This document shows, in pieces, positions 9,703 through 17,336 of a DNA stretch of 17,336 nucleotides. The notes beneath the pieces were generated by a model. The model did no database searches, had not been told where the DNA came from, and saw only the letters and a program-made list of their open reading frames with translations. Position 1 is the stretch's first letter. Each line of letters starts with the position of its first letter. A program made the position numbers and the translations under genes. This DNA comes from Larix sibirica (lineage: Eukaryota; Streptophyta; Pinopsida; Pinales; Pinaceae): assembly GCA_004151065.3 (NCBI GenBank), contig NWUY0304652944.1, forward strand, positions 1 through 17,336. Reading direction: 5' to 3'.

Positions 9703-9746
9703 ATTCAAGTGTTGATGCACCGATGCTTACCTTTATTTCTCTTTAA
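9703..9746 (+). repeat. Diverged copy of the atccaag..tgatgcc repeat
   Basis: The phrase attcaagtgttgatgcacc, followed by gatgcttacctttatttc, aligns with gatccaagtggtgatgcc and aatgcttagctttcttta at 12355-12390. This gives a match of about 36 bases with scattered changes and a small indel. It is related to 8781-8800. Confidence 0.6.
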
Positions 9747-11244
9747 TCTATAGATCCCCCCCATAGAGCGAGCGCTAATATCTATTTACCCATCGATATC
9801 TAATTTAAGCCCCCCATGTTCTCGACCCTCGAACCTACCTCCTCACTTACCGATACTGAACACGATGGCGTTCCTACATCGATTGGATTAAAGGGATGAA
9901 TCAACAATGCTTGCTTACGATGCACCTCCGGATCATAAAAAGATAACATCTTTCAAGAGGGGTGGAGTTGGAGTTCGAGGGTATAGATGAGGTTAAAGGT
10001 TCAATAGTTATGGCAGCTCTGGGTAAAGTACAGTCAATATGACGGTAAATCAACAGGGGAGTGGGCTATATGAGGTTCTAAATTATTTACTATTGGCTTA
10101 CCGCCTGGCAATGACCACATCCTGGGAATTATACTGGCTATCGGCGACCACAGGCTATGACCTCTTGGTTCTGATCGACTATAGTATTAGGTATGAGGAG
10201 GTAGGAGGAGTTTAAGGATCGAGGGTGTATCCAGGTCCGGTCAGTGGGAACAAATCCTGCCAGGAAGTATATTGGTTGTAAGGGTAAGGATAAAAGCCCA
10301 AAAACCATGCTCAAAAGAAGAGGAAAGGGCAGAAGGCCCCTTGGTTTCACACCTTAAAAATACGTTTAGCCTTTTGCTGCTTACTTACAAGCATATGGCT
10401 TTAGCCGTGGTGTTATCACCAGAAGGGACAGATTGATTGATCAACTACCTGGTTGGAGCAGAAAATATGTTCGCTTTATTGGCCCAGATTATATAAAATA
10501 TATTCATTCACATTTTTTTATTCTGATAAACCTCTCCCTTCGGTTTGATGCTATAACTGGAGCAGGCTCTACTGAGCACTTGAGGTAAGATGGCTGTAAA
10601 AGCTGGGCGTGTATCAAAACAGAATATATCCCCATGAGCAGAACAGAGTAACCCTTTTCACTAGGTAATTTTATAACAAAGTTGAATTGGGACTGGGTGT
10701 GATGAGAGACCAAATCGACTAGAGACCTGTAAAAAAGAACATATAAATTAGTGAAAGCTTTGATACCGTCATATCCCAAAAATAGCATTGTCCCATAAGA
10801 GTACTACTGCTGCTATAGGAAAAGCCTAAACTTACGCAGTAGGTAACCTGAACATGAGCGCAGAAGAAATAGAAGTTATATCAAATTGAAATCCTAATAA
10901 TAGTTTAATAATAGTTATTTTATCTCTAACAACTCTATTGCCTACGGTGCAGAAAGTTTAATGGAAAAAAGAGTCCCCCCCTTTTTTTTAGGCTTTATAT
11001 TCCCCTGGGCTACTTCCGCTAATAAATGGGTGGAAGAGGTAATAAAAAGCGAAGAAGCAGCTATAAAAGTTGTTTTCCTTTGAAAGAAATAGGCTTACTA
11101 ATAATAAAAGTACCATAGTAGGACCGTGGGTTTTAGGGTGTAAAACACCACCATCTGAAGCGCTCTCAAATAGATAAGCGGGATCAATCCATCAACGACA
11201 GACAAGCAATATTGATCACCTCACCTTTTTCATTACCCTGCCTC
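9747..11244. other. Gene-free intergenic DNA
   Basis: No gene recognised. The phrase ctcgaccctcgaacctacc near 9832 belongs to the 'ctcgaccc' degenerate family also seen at 11633-11770. A plus-strand frame from 10370 to 10585 is stop-free for 72 codons and includes the phrase GFSRGVITRRDRLIDQLPGW. It lacks a start codon and any recognised family. A C7-T9-like homopolymer pair lies at about 10974-10990. No RNA gene or inverted repeat of note. Confidence 0.45.
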
Positions 11245-11352
11245 CTTATGGCCCCCGCTAGTCGACTCTCGCTTATCACACCATATAACGCTCGCTGAAC
11301 GACGCTTGCTGGCTTATGGCACCTTGCTATGACCCTCGCTGATCACGCCATA
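11245..11352 (+). repeat. About 41-bp imperfect direct repeat, 68-bp period
   Basis: Copy 1 (11245-11285) starts cttatggcccccgcta and ends tcgcttatcacaccata. Copy 2 (11313-11352) starts cttatggcaccttgcta and ends tcgctgatcacgccata. Most positions match, with one short indel in the middle. The spacer (11286-11312) carries further 'cgctcgctgaacgacgcttg' phrases, so the array may have started from a shorter unit. Confidence 0.7.
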
Positions 11353-12060
11353 AGTAACCGGCCATATAGCATTTCCCTCCACCAATATGGAACCGGGGGA
11401 GTAAGCTATAAAGAATCAATACTATTGATGAGCCTGACAGCTTTGTAGCACCCCTTGCTTAAGCCTATTTGTTTTATGCGGTTGCGGTACCTACCACCTA
11501 TTATCGGTGCTTTCTTAACTTATTTTAATGCGTTAGAATTTGTCTCCACCAGGTCCTTCTTTTCCAAGCGGTAGAATGGGTTGAGTTGGGAATGCGGGGA
11601 TGAAGGAATAATATATAGAATTGATTTCGCTCCTCGACCCTAAGTATTTATTGGGTGGGGGGGGGCGTACCTCGGTCGAGCGCCTAAAGGCCCTCGGTCT
11701 CTACCTCGAACGATCCTATACCTTCTATTTCTACGGAACCATATCCCTTGACCTCATCCCTCGACCCCATCCGACCCACTTGCTCCTCCCTCGTGTGGAT
11801 GCCAAGTGCTTCCATCCTTCATTCCCTCCTGCCCATTACCCTTTCTCTTTCCTCATATTGATGCCTCAGTCCTGCCTACCCATCAGGCGGCATGGGAACA
11901 CGTGCCATTAACAGCACATACCTTGCCCCTCTTACCGTGCATAATAAACTAACTTTAGCAACATGCTTATCCATTCTCTCATCTGGCGTACATCTCTTCT
12001 CTCGTCTGGTGGGAACATGGGAAACATAATAATAATAATTAATCCATTCAGTGGTGGATC
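11353..12060. other. Gene-free DNA with 'ctcgaccc' repeats and a G9 run
   Basis: tttattgggtggggggg (11647-11663, a run of nine G at 11657-11665) recurs exactly at 14092-14108. Phrases ctcctcgaccct, cctcggtcgagcg, acctcgaacgatcc and catccctcgacccc recur from 11631 to about 11775, a degenerate repeat. These explain the 96-codon open frame at 11621-11911, whose translation is a Pro/Leu/His-rich string without any family. The antisense frame at 11876-12070 is likewise unsupported. Confidence 0.5.
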
Positions 12061-12112
12061 GGCTACTCAACTGGGCTTGGTTACTTTACTTATATACTTG
12101 AGCTAGGCTACT
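12061..12112 (-). repeat. Inverted copy of the 'aagccsagtagcc' repeat
   Basis: Read on the minus strand this gives agtagcctagctcaagtat, then aaccaagcccagttgagtag. Both match the two halves of 2615-2666 in the same order. Inverted copies about 9.4 kb apart could support rare recombination in an organelle genome, though 17/19-type identity over 50 bases is too poor for frequent exchange. Confidence 0.6.
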
Positions 12113-12313
12113 ATATAAAAAAGCCTCATTCACTGTTCGTGGATAATAAAATATACCCTTTCATAACATTTTTTATAGCCAAGCTTAGCTGATAGCAAAT
12201 AGGGTTACCCAGTCAATTTCGATCCCACTACTCGATGAGGCGATGGACAGGTTTTAATGTCATGATTCGACGCCTTGGATGTTTTTTTAACCTATAGATA
12301 ATTTCTTATTGCC

Positions 12314-12390
12314 TGTTTGGGAAACGATAATGAGGTCGACGATAGGCAAGAGGTGATCCAAGTGGTGATGCCAATGCTTAGCTTTCTTTA
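12314..12390 (+). repeat. Dispersed repeat with gaggtcgacgata core, copy 2
   Basis: tttgggaaacgataatgag runs into gaggtcgacgata (core 12332-12344), and is followed by gatccaagtggtgatgcc and aatgcttagctttcttta (12355-12390). The core part matches 8805-8835; the second part matches 8781-8800 and 9703-9746. Confidence 0.65.
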
Positions 12391-12526
12391 TACTTTTTCA
12401 TTTATATAACTCCCAATGCAGCAAACCAATATCACGTCCCGATGCGAGTTGACCATAAAGGCCCCCTCTAATTTGAACCTGGGACTATACAGTAGATAGA
12501 ACCTAGACTCTTTGGCTTGGATAAGA

Positions 12527-12575
12527 GGCTACTCGGCTTGGCAGAGTGGCTTTGCTTTTATCCCGGGCTGTTGGG
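12527..12575 (-). repeat. Partial inverted copy of the 'aagccsagtagcc' repeat
   Basis: ggctactcggcttggc (12527-12542), read on the minus strand, is gccaagccgagtagcc, close to gcccaagcccagtagcc at 2650-2666. The nearby gggctgttgggctgga reads tccagcccaacagccc on the minus strand, matching the 'ccagccca' portion at 6964-6973. Confidence 0.5.
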
Positions 12576-12792
12576 CTGGAGAGAATAATTTCTTTTATTT
12601 AGGGTTTATATCTTTAAAGGGTGGGCGGTCCAACGGACGGATGGACCACAGTCCACGTCACCCGCGAGGGAACAGTACGCATAAGGAATGAGTATACCCC
12701 CAGGACACGTATTCCAAGTGTGTTAAGTGGTCGCCAATTAGGTATGATGAATGAAATTTATTTATTACATCTTACGAGAAAGGCGCTCCCAA

Positions 12793-12890
12793 AAACACCT
12801 GCCACATCTTCTTATATAGGCATTACCAAATACAACTGCCATATATTTCAAAAATAGGTGTTACCACCTGCCCCATATTCTGAGTAGGAG
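12793..12890 (+). repeat. Degenerate tandem repeat, about 37-bp period
   Basis: Three units carry acacctgccacatcttc (from 12796), acaactgccatatatttc (from 12832) and ccacctgccccatattc (from 12864), joined by 'ggcattacc' and 'ggtgttacc' linkers. A fourth relative, acaactgccacatattcc, lies at about 13052-13069 inside the G-run repeat copy 2. The arrays account for the overlapping open frames on both strands (12621-12857 plus, 12823-13062 minus). Confidence 0.65.
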
Positions 12891-13014
12891 GTCCACCGGA
12901 CACAGGAAACATATCCACCAATAGACGTACCATGGACGGAAACAGAAAACACTTATTCTGGGTGGGATGGGCCGCTTCGCAAGCAAGGAACTTATGTTGA
13001 TAGTTATCAATTGA

Positions 13015-13085
13015 GCGATGCTGATTCTTTTTATTAGAGGGGGGGGCGTTTACAACTGCCACATATTCCGGTAGAGTTAACCCTT
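13015..13085 (+). repeat. G-run dispersed repeat, copy 2
   Basis: gcgatgctgattctttttat, a run of eight G (13039-13046), cgtttacaactgccac and atattccggtagag match the landmarks of 9298-9380 in order and spacing. Confidence 0.6.
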
Positions 13086-13690
13086 TAACCTTATACTGAT
13101 AGAATAAAAAAAACCAGTGAAATAAATAGGAAACGAATCAACGAATCCAAAAAGACAACTAATCCAACTTATGTGCATTTTAACGTATAGAATAAACGAG
13201 TGGTAACTTGTTAAAAGCAATTGAAATAAATAAAAATAACGCTTGCAGGATTAGGACCGATAACGAAAGAGGAAGGGAAGAAAGGAGGCCTCAACCACAC
13301 TTAACAGTACGAAACACTGTTATTACATCGACTTAAGAATAGGGTAAGGATTTGTCACTTGCTCCATTAGGCTGTGGGGTGGGTTAGGAGGTAGTGGGTT
13401 ACCAAATTAGGTCCGAAAGGAGGGCGACTTTACCTTACTTTCCCCTCCGTATGAAATGAAATTAGATCAGCGAGAGCCAGGCTTCATCAGCTACACATTA
13501 GGCATACCTATATCTTATGCTTTCAGTAACCGCCCTATCTTTCTGTTCTCAATATAAATAACCTTATGTTCATAAACACATTAGGCCCTCTGTTACCAAT
13601 CCTCCAGCCCTATAACACATTTCCTACCGCATTACCCCATTCCGTTCAATATGCGCACCAGCCCACATGGGCAGAAGTTCTCTCATAAAA
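13086..13690. other. Gene-free intergenic DNA
   Basis: Purine-rich AT-biased sequence (13086-13290), then mixed sequence. The phrase cacattagg recurs at about 13494 and 13578. No coding region or RNA gene recognised. Confidence 0.45.
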
Positions 13691-13790
13691 CAGCTCCCAA
13701 ATAAACTCTGTAAGACCTTATTTGCTCACGGGTCTATCAACCTGTTCCCAAATAAGCTATGTTCTTATCATGGGGTCGCTATTCAACCTG
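13691..13790 (+). repeat. Diverged tandem repeat, about 51-bp period
   Basis: Copy 1 (13691-13744) contains cagctcccaaataaactctg and ends tctatcaacctg. Copy 2 (13742-13790) contains ctgttcccaaataagctatg and ends ctattcaacctg. A stub of a third unit, ttatctaattaccc, follows. The shared start and end with a diverged middle show an old tandem duplication. Confidence 0.65.
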
Positions 13791-13853
13791 TTATCTAATT
13801 ACCCAGTTAGTCATCCAGTAAACCTAACTGCTGCTGTTATCAATCTTACCGCC

Positions 13854-14055
13854 TGCCTGATCTCTCCCTCCTTGACCTTTCGATGACACCTGGGGATAAA
13901 CAGCCCACCAATAACTAGGGACGTGAACCTAAAGCTCGCTGTGAAACTTATGTTATAAGTTCCCACCACCTACCTACCTGACGTGATTGATCTATCTCTT
14001 GCTACCCGTCAATCTATCTTTCCTGATTTTATCTCTCCTTCCTCGAAACACCTCA
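13854..14055 (+). repeat. Diverged pyrimidine-rich direct repeat pair
   Basis: cctgatctctccctccttg leading into acctttcgatgacacc (about 13855-13890) resembles cctgattttatctctccttc leading into ctcgaaacacctcac (about 14022-14056). The sequence between repeats 'cctacctacctgacg' and 'gatctatctcttgc' phrases of the same flavour. Weakly supported as one family. Confidence 0.4.
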
Positions 14056-14660
14056 CGAGCCATCCCATCCGAACTGAATAGTGTTTATTACTTTATTGGG
14101 TGGGGGGGCATAGTGAAATATGAATAAGGAATGATCTTACCTATGAGTGGGTTATAACGAATACCCATAAGAAATATAATGGGTTGATGAAGATAAGTCA
14201 AGTCCCTTCGCATAATAACCAAAAGATAAGGGTCGAAGACAATCTAATCTTTTGGTGGGTGCCTGCTAAATACTATATATAAAGGGTAAGGTTCGTAAAT
14301 AATAAAGCTGTCTGTGCCCAAGGATGTGTCCAAAAGCGCTGAACCATATGTTCTTCCAATAAGGGTTCCTAAAGAAAGTAAAATACCTTCCTCTCGCATA
14401 ATAAACAGAAGGCACGGAGTGGTTAGAACGGGGTCGTAGGCTACTAATCCATCTGGGTTAAATAACTCGGAATTTTATTTAGCCAACGTACCTGCATGTC
14501 AGGTGATTCCTTAATTATAAGGCGGCAGGTGGGCTGCAGCAGAAGGAGGCGCGCAGCGGTAAAGATAGCTACGAGGGATTGAGGCAGAGATATAAGGTAC
14601 TTTTGGCTGGGTGGATGCCTTGCTTTTAGGCTTTACGAACACGGCTGCTTGCTGCTGACT
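14056..14660. other. Gene-free DNA left of the retroelement
   Basis: Includes tttattgggtggggggg (14092-14108), shared exactly with 11647-11663. The phrases cttcgcataataaccaaaag (about 14206-14225) and ctctcgcataataaacagaag (about 14391-14411) are related. A 79-codon minus-strand frame (14511-14750) runs antisense to the start of the integrase remnant and is not a gene. Confidence 0.45.
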
Positions 14661-14676
14661 GGTTAAATAAAAAAAA

Positions 14677-15270
14677 ATGGGTTTTTTCTTTTTAGGGCCC
14701 ATAAATCCTTTCACTCCACAAATAAGAGCCGGGTATATAATCATCACCACTGATTACCTGACCAGATGAGCAAAAAAGCAGCACCAACCACATACTAGTC
14801 AGTGGATACTATAACCAGCTTTATTTTAAAGCATGTAATCACAAGGTTCAAATGCCCACGAAGCTTAACACGTGATCAAGGTCCACACTTCTTGAACAAG
14901 ACGATTGAAACATTGACACGGGAATTCTTGATACAACATCACACAAGCAGTCCCTACCATCTACAAGCTAATGGAATGGTATAATACTTTAACAAGATTA
15001 TATAAATGCGCTGACCAAGGTTTTTTGCTGCCAATAGGGATTATTGGGATGATCACATACCGGGGTTCCTCTGGGCATACAGGACCAATGTAAAGAATCT
15101 TACCAAACATATTCCATTTCACATGGTCTATAGAAAGGAAGCAGTTGTATCAGCGGAATTACTCGTTCCTAGTTTCTTAATTGCAACTACCACAAAGATT
15201 ACAAAGGAAGAATATGTAAACCTATGCACCCAGAATTAGAGTCCTACTTTCTCCACCATAACCTCTACTG
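14677..15270 (+). pseudogene. Ty3/gypsy LTR-retrotransposon integrase, decayed
   Basis: In life this enzyme inserts retrotransposon cDNA into chromosomes. The remnant covers the catalytic core. In order: a GPINPF block (from 14695), TTDYLTR (14746-14766), VITRFKCPRSL (about 14838-14870), RDQGPHFLN (14871-14897), HHTSSPYH (about 14937-14960), ANGMV (14967-14981), LWAYRTN (15069-15089) and a following VYRKEA-type block. The second catalytic Asp is at 14874-14876. The Glu expected exactly 35 residues later is a UAA (14982-14984), and the position of the first Asp (14686-14688) is Phe. Further lesions are a UGA at 14767, a net one-base shift in the A-run 14773-14777, and stops and compensating shifts at 15003-15026. 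Similarity fades near 15270 after another shift. The zinc-binding N-terminus, reverse transcriptase and RNase H are absent upstream. Family assignment is confident; lineage within Ty3/gypsy is not. Confidence 0.9.
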
Positions 15271-16489
15271 AGGGGCGGAATGTAATCTTAACTATCAACG
15301 CCCAATCTGTTTTGCAGATGCTCAGTACATCCTTAGGTTCCATTGTCCTCTCTCATGAGGATCAAACCAGAAGATTTAGAAACATTTATAACCCTAGAGA
15401 AATCCCGGAAAGGGGCCATTTTCCAGAGGTTACATTATAACCAAGGCTTAGCTGAAGTTTTTCCTACCCCATAGAGGATAAGAATGCATGACCATGTCTT
15501 CAAAGAAGGAATCTTTCTATGGTGCGTCACAATCACGATGGTGCTAAATCTTGACCCCAATTTAGTGAACATTAAAGGTTTGGGTAAACAATAGCCAATT
15601 GACTAGTGAGGAGTGAGATCCCTTTTTTAAGGTTGTTCTTGGAGCTTGCAAGGTCCGATACTTTTCTCCCAATGATATGAAGTGATATTTTTTTGCGAGC
15701 ATTATGTATCTCATAAATTCTGACCGGATTATTTAAGTGATAAGTTGGACAAAGAATATTAGACAACCAATCACTTCTAAATTCTCATTATTTCTCATTA
15801 ATATATATATATAAGTGATTTTGTAGTGTAGTGATAAGTGACTTAGAAAAATAAGCTTAATATTTTATTAGTGATAAGTTTAATATAATATTTATGAAAA
15901 ACTTGGAGATGCAAAAAAATATTAAAATGTTTATTGTTCAACTTATAAATTTATATATTGATAAATAAAGTAATATTCAAAATCAAATTTTTGTGTGTTT
16001 TTTTAAGTTAAGATCGTTACTTATATTCACAAAAGTGTTCTAATATTATTGTTTTAAACAGTATATCAATGTAGATTCATCTTAATTTTGAATTTATCAT
16101 GTGTCGAGAGGAATCAAATTCATTGATATGCAAATACATTTTAGATTACAAAAACTTGAGGAAATGTTTGCACCTCCAATTATTTGATCTCATTTGGTAC
16201 ATGATAGATCCAAACTTAAGACAAATCCATACTAGTAGAAATTTGCAGGCCAACTAGTGATTTCAATAATTATGAAACAAGGAGGTATATAAACTCATTT
16301 CAAGATGTGTGGAAACTCATTTAATAAGTCATTTTAAGGTCCTTGTTTCAAAATTTTATGTTATCCTATCATAAGTTTAGCCTCAGAAAAAAACTTAGTT
16401 TAAAGTTTAGACAACATGCAATTTTTTTCATTTTCTCTAGTCTCATGTTGAGGAGCTCTAGCTTTTTCCTCATTATTTTTTTCTATACG
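15271..16489. other. AT-rich non-coding stretch, possible LTR sequence
   Basis: Between integrase and Gag there is no recognisable coding sequence. gaggggcggaatgtaatc (about 15270-15287) resembles a polypurine tract followed by a TG-starting LTR. About 15336-15430 has a short open frame (contains SHEDQTRRFRNIYNPREIP) that I cannot identify. From about 15560 the sequence becomes strongly AT-rich, with the decamer agtgataagt exact at 15736-15745, 15830-15839 and 15870-15879 and an AT run near 15800-15813. I could not find a matching LTR pair or a tRNA primer-binding site, so LTR identity is inference from position only. A minus-strand frame at 15572-15766 is unsupported. Confidence 0.35.
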
Positions 16490-16937
16490 TGTACAAAGGG
16501 AGGATGTTTCTGCCAAACCATGTTGGGTATGTCTCCCAAAAACCTAAATGTACTCCTCAAGTATCTGGGTGATCTCCATAGGCATTTAAGGAGGCAAGTG
16601 ATGCACTATAAACCTAGGACCATTGATTAGGCCTATATGCAAGCACAATATATAGACAATATGGACAAGAAAAAAAGACAACCAAGTGGTTTTAAGAAGA
16701 TAGACCACAAAGACACTTCCAAGGAGGGAAACACGAAGTGGAAGCAAAGGATAAGAAGGCAGCAACCACTACACATTGGTGCAAGGATCCAAACAACCAT
16801 TGTAATTATTGTAATATTGATCATCATATTGAAGATAAGTGTTGGAAAATGCATCCAAAGATGAATCCAAAAAGCTACAGGAAGCATGCAAAAAAGAAGA
16901 ACATGCTAGACACATATTAAGGTAATTAAGTAGAGAG
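16490..16937 (+). pseudogene. Ty3/gypsy Gag with CCHC zinc knuckle, decayed
   Basis: Gag forms the retrotransposon particle and binds its RNA. The remnant holds the end of the capsid-like region (LLKYLGDLHRHLRRQV, about 16547-16600), a linker (QAQYIDNM...) and a basic stretch. These are followed by a zinc knuckle at 16801-16842 with the exact spacing C-x2-C-x4-H-x4-C, then CWKMHP and a Lys-rich tail. A UAG at 16628-16630 interrupts the first frame, a one-base shift near 16738-16745 moves reading to the next frame, and a UAA at 16918 closes it. The N-terminal half of Gag is missing or unrecognisable; the Phe/Ser-rich frame at 16343-16490 does not resemble Gag. Linker and zinc knuckle resemble a Gag-protease family common in seed-plant Ty3/gypsy elements, from knowledge of the family. 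Confidence 0.85.
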
Positions 16938-16986
16938 TAGCTCAAATGTAGAGAGAAAGATTGTCTACACTACAATGCAAAAGGAT

Positions 16987-17310
16987 ATGAATTTGAATAA
17001 ACTCCATCCCAAGGAAGAAAAGGACATAACTAAACTCTTCCATATCAATATCTAGGCCAAGATGACAAATATGTATGCTCTATTTGATTGTTGTTTTGTA
17101 GGCCAATCTCACAACAAAGGGTTTGGTTCGTAAGCATGAATTGGAATTCAATGACTATCCCCACCCATACTCATTGGGGTTAGTAAATAAGAATGCAGAT
17201 CTAAAGGTCACTAAGCAATGTATGATCAAATATGCTATAACTACGAACTATATTAATGAACTGGATGTATATGTACTGCCACTTGACGTTATATGTGGTG
17301 TAGTGGGGTG
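16987..17310 (+). pseudogene. Ty3/gypsy aspartic protease, decayed
   Basis: This domain normally cleaves the Gag-Pol polyprotein. It follows the zinc knuckle in the same frame as DITKLFHI (about 17023-17046), a UAG (17053-17055), then ALFD (17077-17088). The active-site signature Asp-Ser/Thr-Gly reads Asp-Cys-Cys (17086-17094): Asp kept, the next two positions replaced. A shift at about 17098-17101 moves the rest to the next frame, where ANLTTKGLVRKHELE, HPYSLGLVNKNADLKVTKQC and a LDVYVLPLDV block match the family in order. Similarity stops at about 17310, where GSPY-type residues would be expected and unrelated sequence runs to the window edge. Gag and protease are adjacent and probably derive from one insertion. 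Confidence 0.85.
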
Positions 17311-17336
17311 GAAACGCGAAGGTGGGTTACACTTTG
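17311..17336. other. Sequence beyond the protease similarity
   Basis: The last 26 bases do not continue the protease family pattern. They are GC-richer than the element (ggggtggaaacgcgaaggtg), which suggests a breakpoint near 17310. Too short to judge. Confidence 0.3.

Noticed and set aside
9486-9753. Overlapping open frames on both strands
   Set aside because: Mutual shadows over repeat fragments, with no recognisable protein.
10504-10788. 94-codon minus-strand open frame
   Set aside because: No recognisable domain; overlaps an equally unsupported plus-strand frame.
11621-11911. 96-codon plus-strand open frame
   Set aside because: Pro/Leu/His-rich translation produced by the 'ctcgaccc' degenerate repeat; no family.
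12627-12647. Small inverted repeat ggtcca...tggacc
   Set aside because: A 6-bp stem is expected by chance at this length of sequence.
14511-14750. 79-codon minus-strand open frame
   Set aside because: Its 5' part is antisense to the integrase remnant, and its sequence resembles no protein family.
15270-15290. Polypurine tract plus LTR start (gaggggcggaatgt)
   Set aside because: Plausible in position, but there is no matching LTR end, second LTR copy or primer-binding site, so it is mentioned and not called.
16343-16490. Phe/Ser-rich frame upstream of Gag, in the same frame as its first part
   Set aside because: Translation is low-complexity and does not resemble the N-terminal half of Gag; left outside the Gag call.
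16633-16887. 84-codon minus-strand open frame, rich in hydrophobic residues
   Set aside because: Exact antisense of the Gag zinc-knuckle region; a shadow.

Overview
The window looks like plant DNA. The only sequence in it that can be identified by protein homology is the decayed remains of a seed-plant Ty3/gypsy-type LTR retrotransposon, in the last 2.7 kb (about 14,660-17,310). The first 14.6 kb contain no gene I can recognise: no tRNA, rRNA, group II intron core, or conserved mitochondrial, plastid or nuclear protein. Its texture (mixed base composition, short dispersed and degenerate tandem repeats on both strands, only short random-looking open frames) suits the very large, gene-poor intergenic DNA of a gymnosperm (conifer-like) mitochondrial genome that has received nuclear retrotransposon DNA. 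This is an inference. No mitochondrial gene is present to prove it, and repeat-rich nuclear intergenic DNA remains possible.

Layout. 1-1,140: a patchwork of diverged copies of a 'cttgttc-atat-gatgt' motif. 1,253-1,332: a perfect 25-bp direct repeat. 1,740-5,140: gene-free, with a 12-bp perfect stem-loop at 4,386-4,433. 5,142-5,837: short tandem repeats and a pyrimidine-rich tract. 6,376-6,879 (minus strand): two stop-free stretches in one frame, whose C-terminal part reads like a real but unidentified protein, overlapped at its 5' end by a degenerate tandem repeat. 7,000-14,660: a gene-free mosaic of diverged dispersed repeats, including a G-run repeat at 9,298/13,015 and a 'gaggtcgacgata' repeat at 8,805/12,314, plus local tandem repeats near 7,800, 8,414, 11,245, 12,793, 13,691 and 13,854.

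The retroelement part, all on the + strand, runs: integrase core (14,677-15,270), an AT-rich non-coding stretch (about 15,271-16,490) that may hold LTR sequence, Gag with a CCHC zinc knuckle (16,490-16,937), then aspartic protease (16,987-17,310). Integrase before Gag reverses the order of a single complete element. Every coding block carries in-frame stops and frameshifts, and active-site positions in integrase and protease are altered, so nothing here can encode a working enzyme. There is no operon and no evidence of expressed genes working together.
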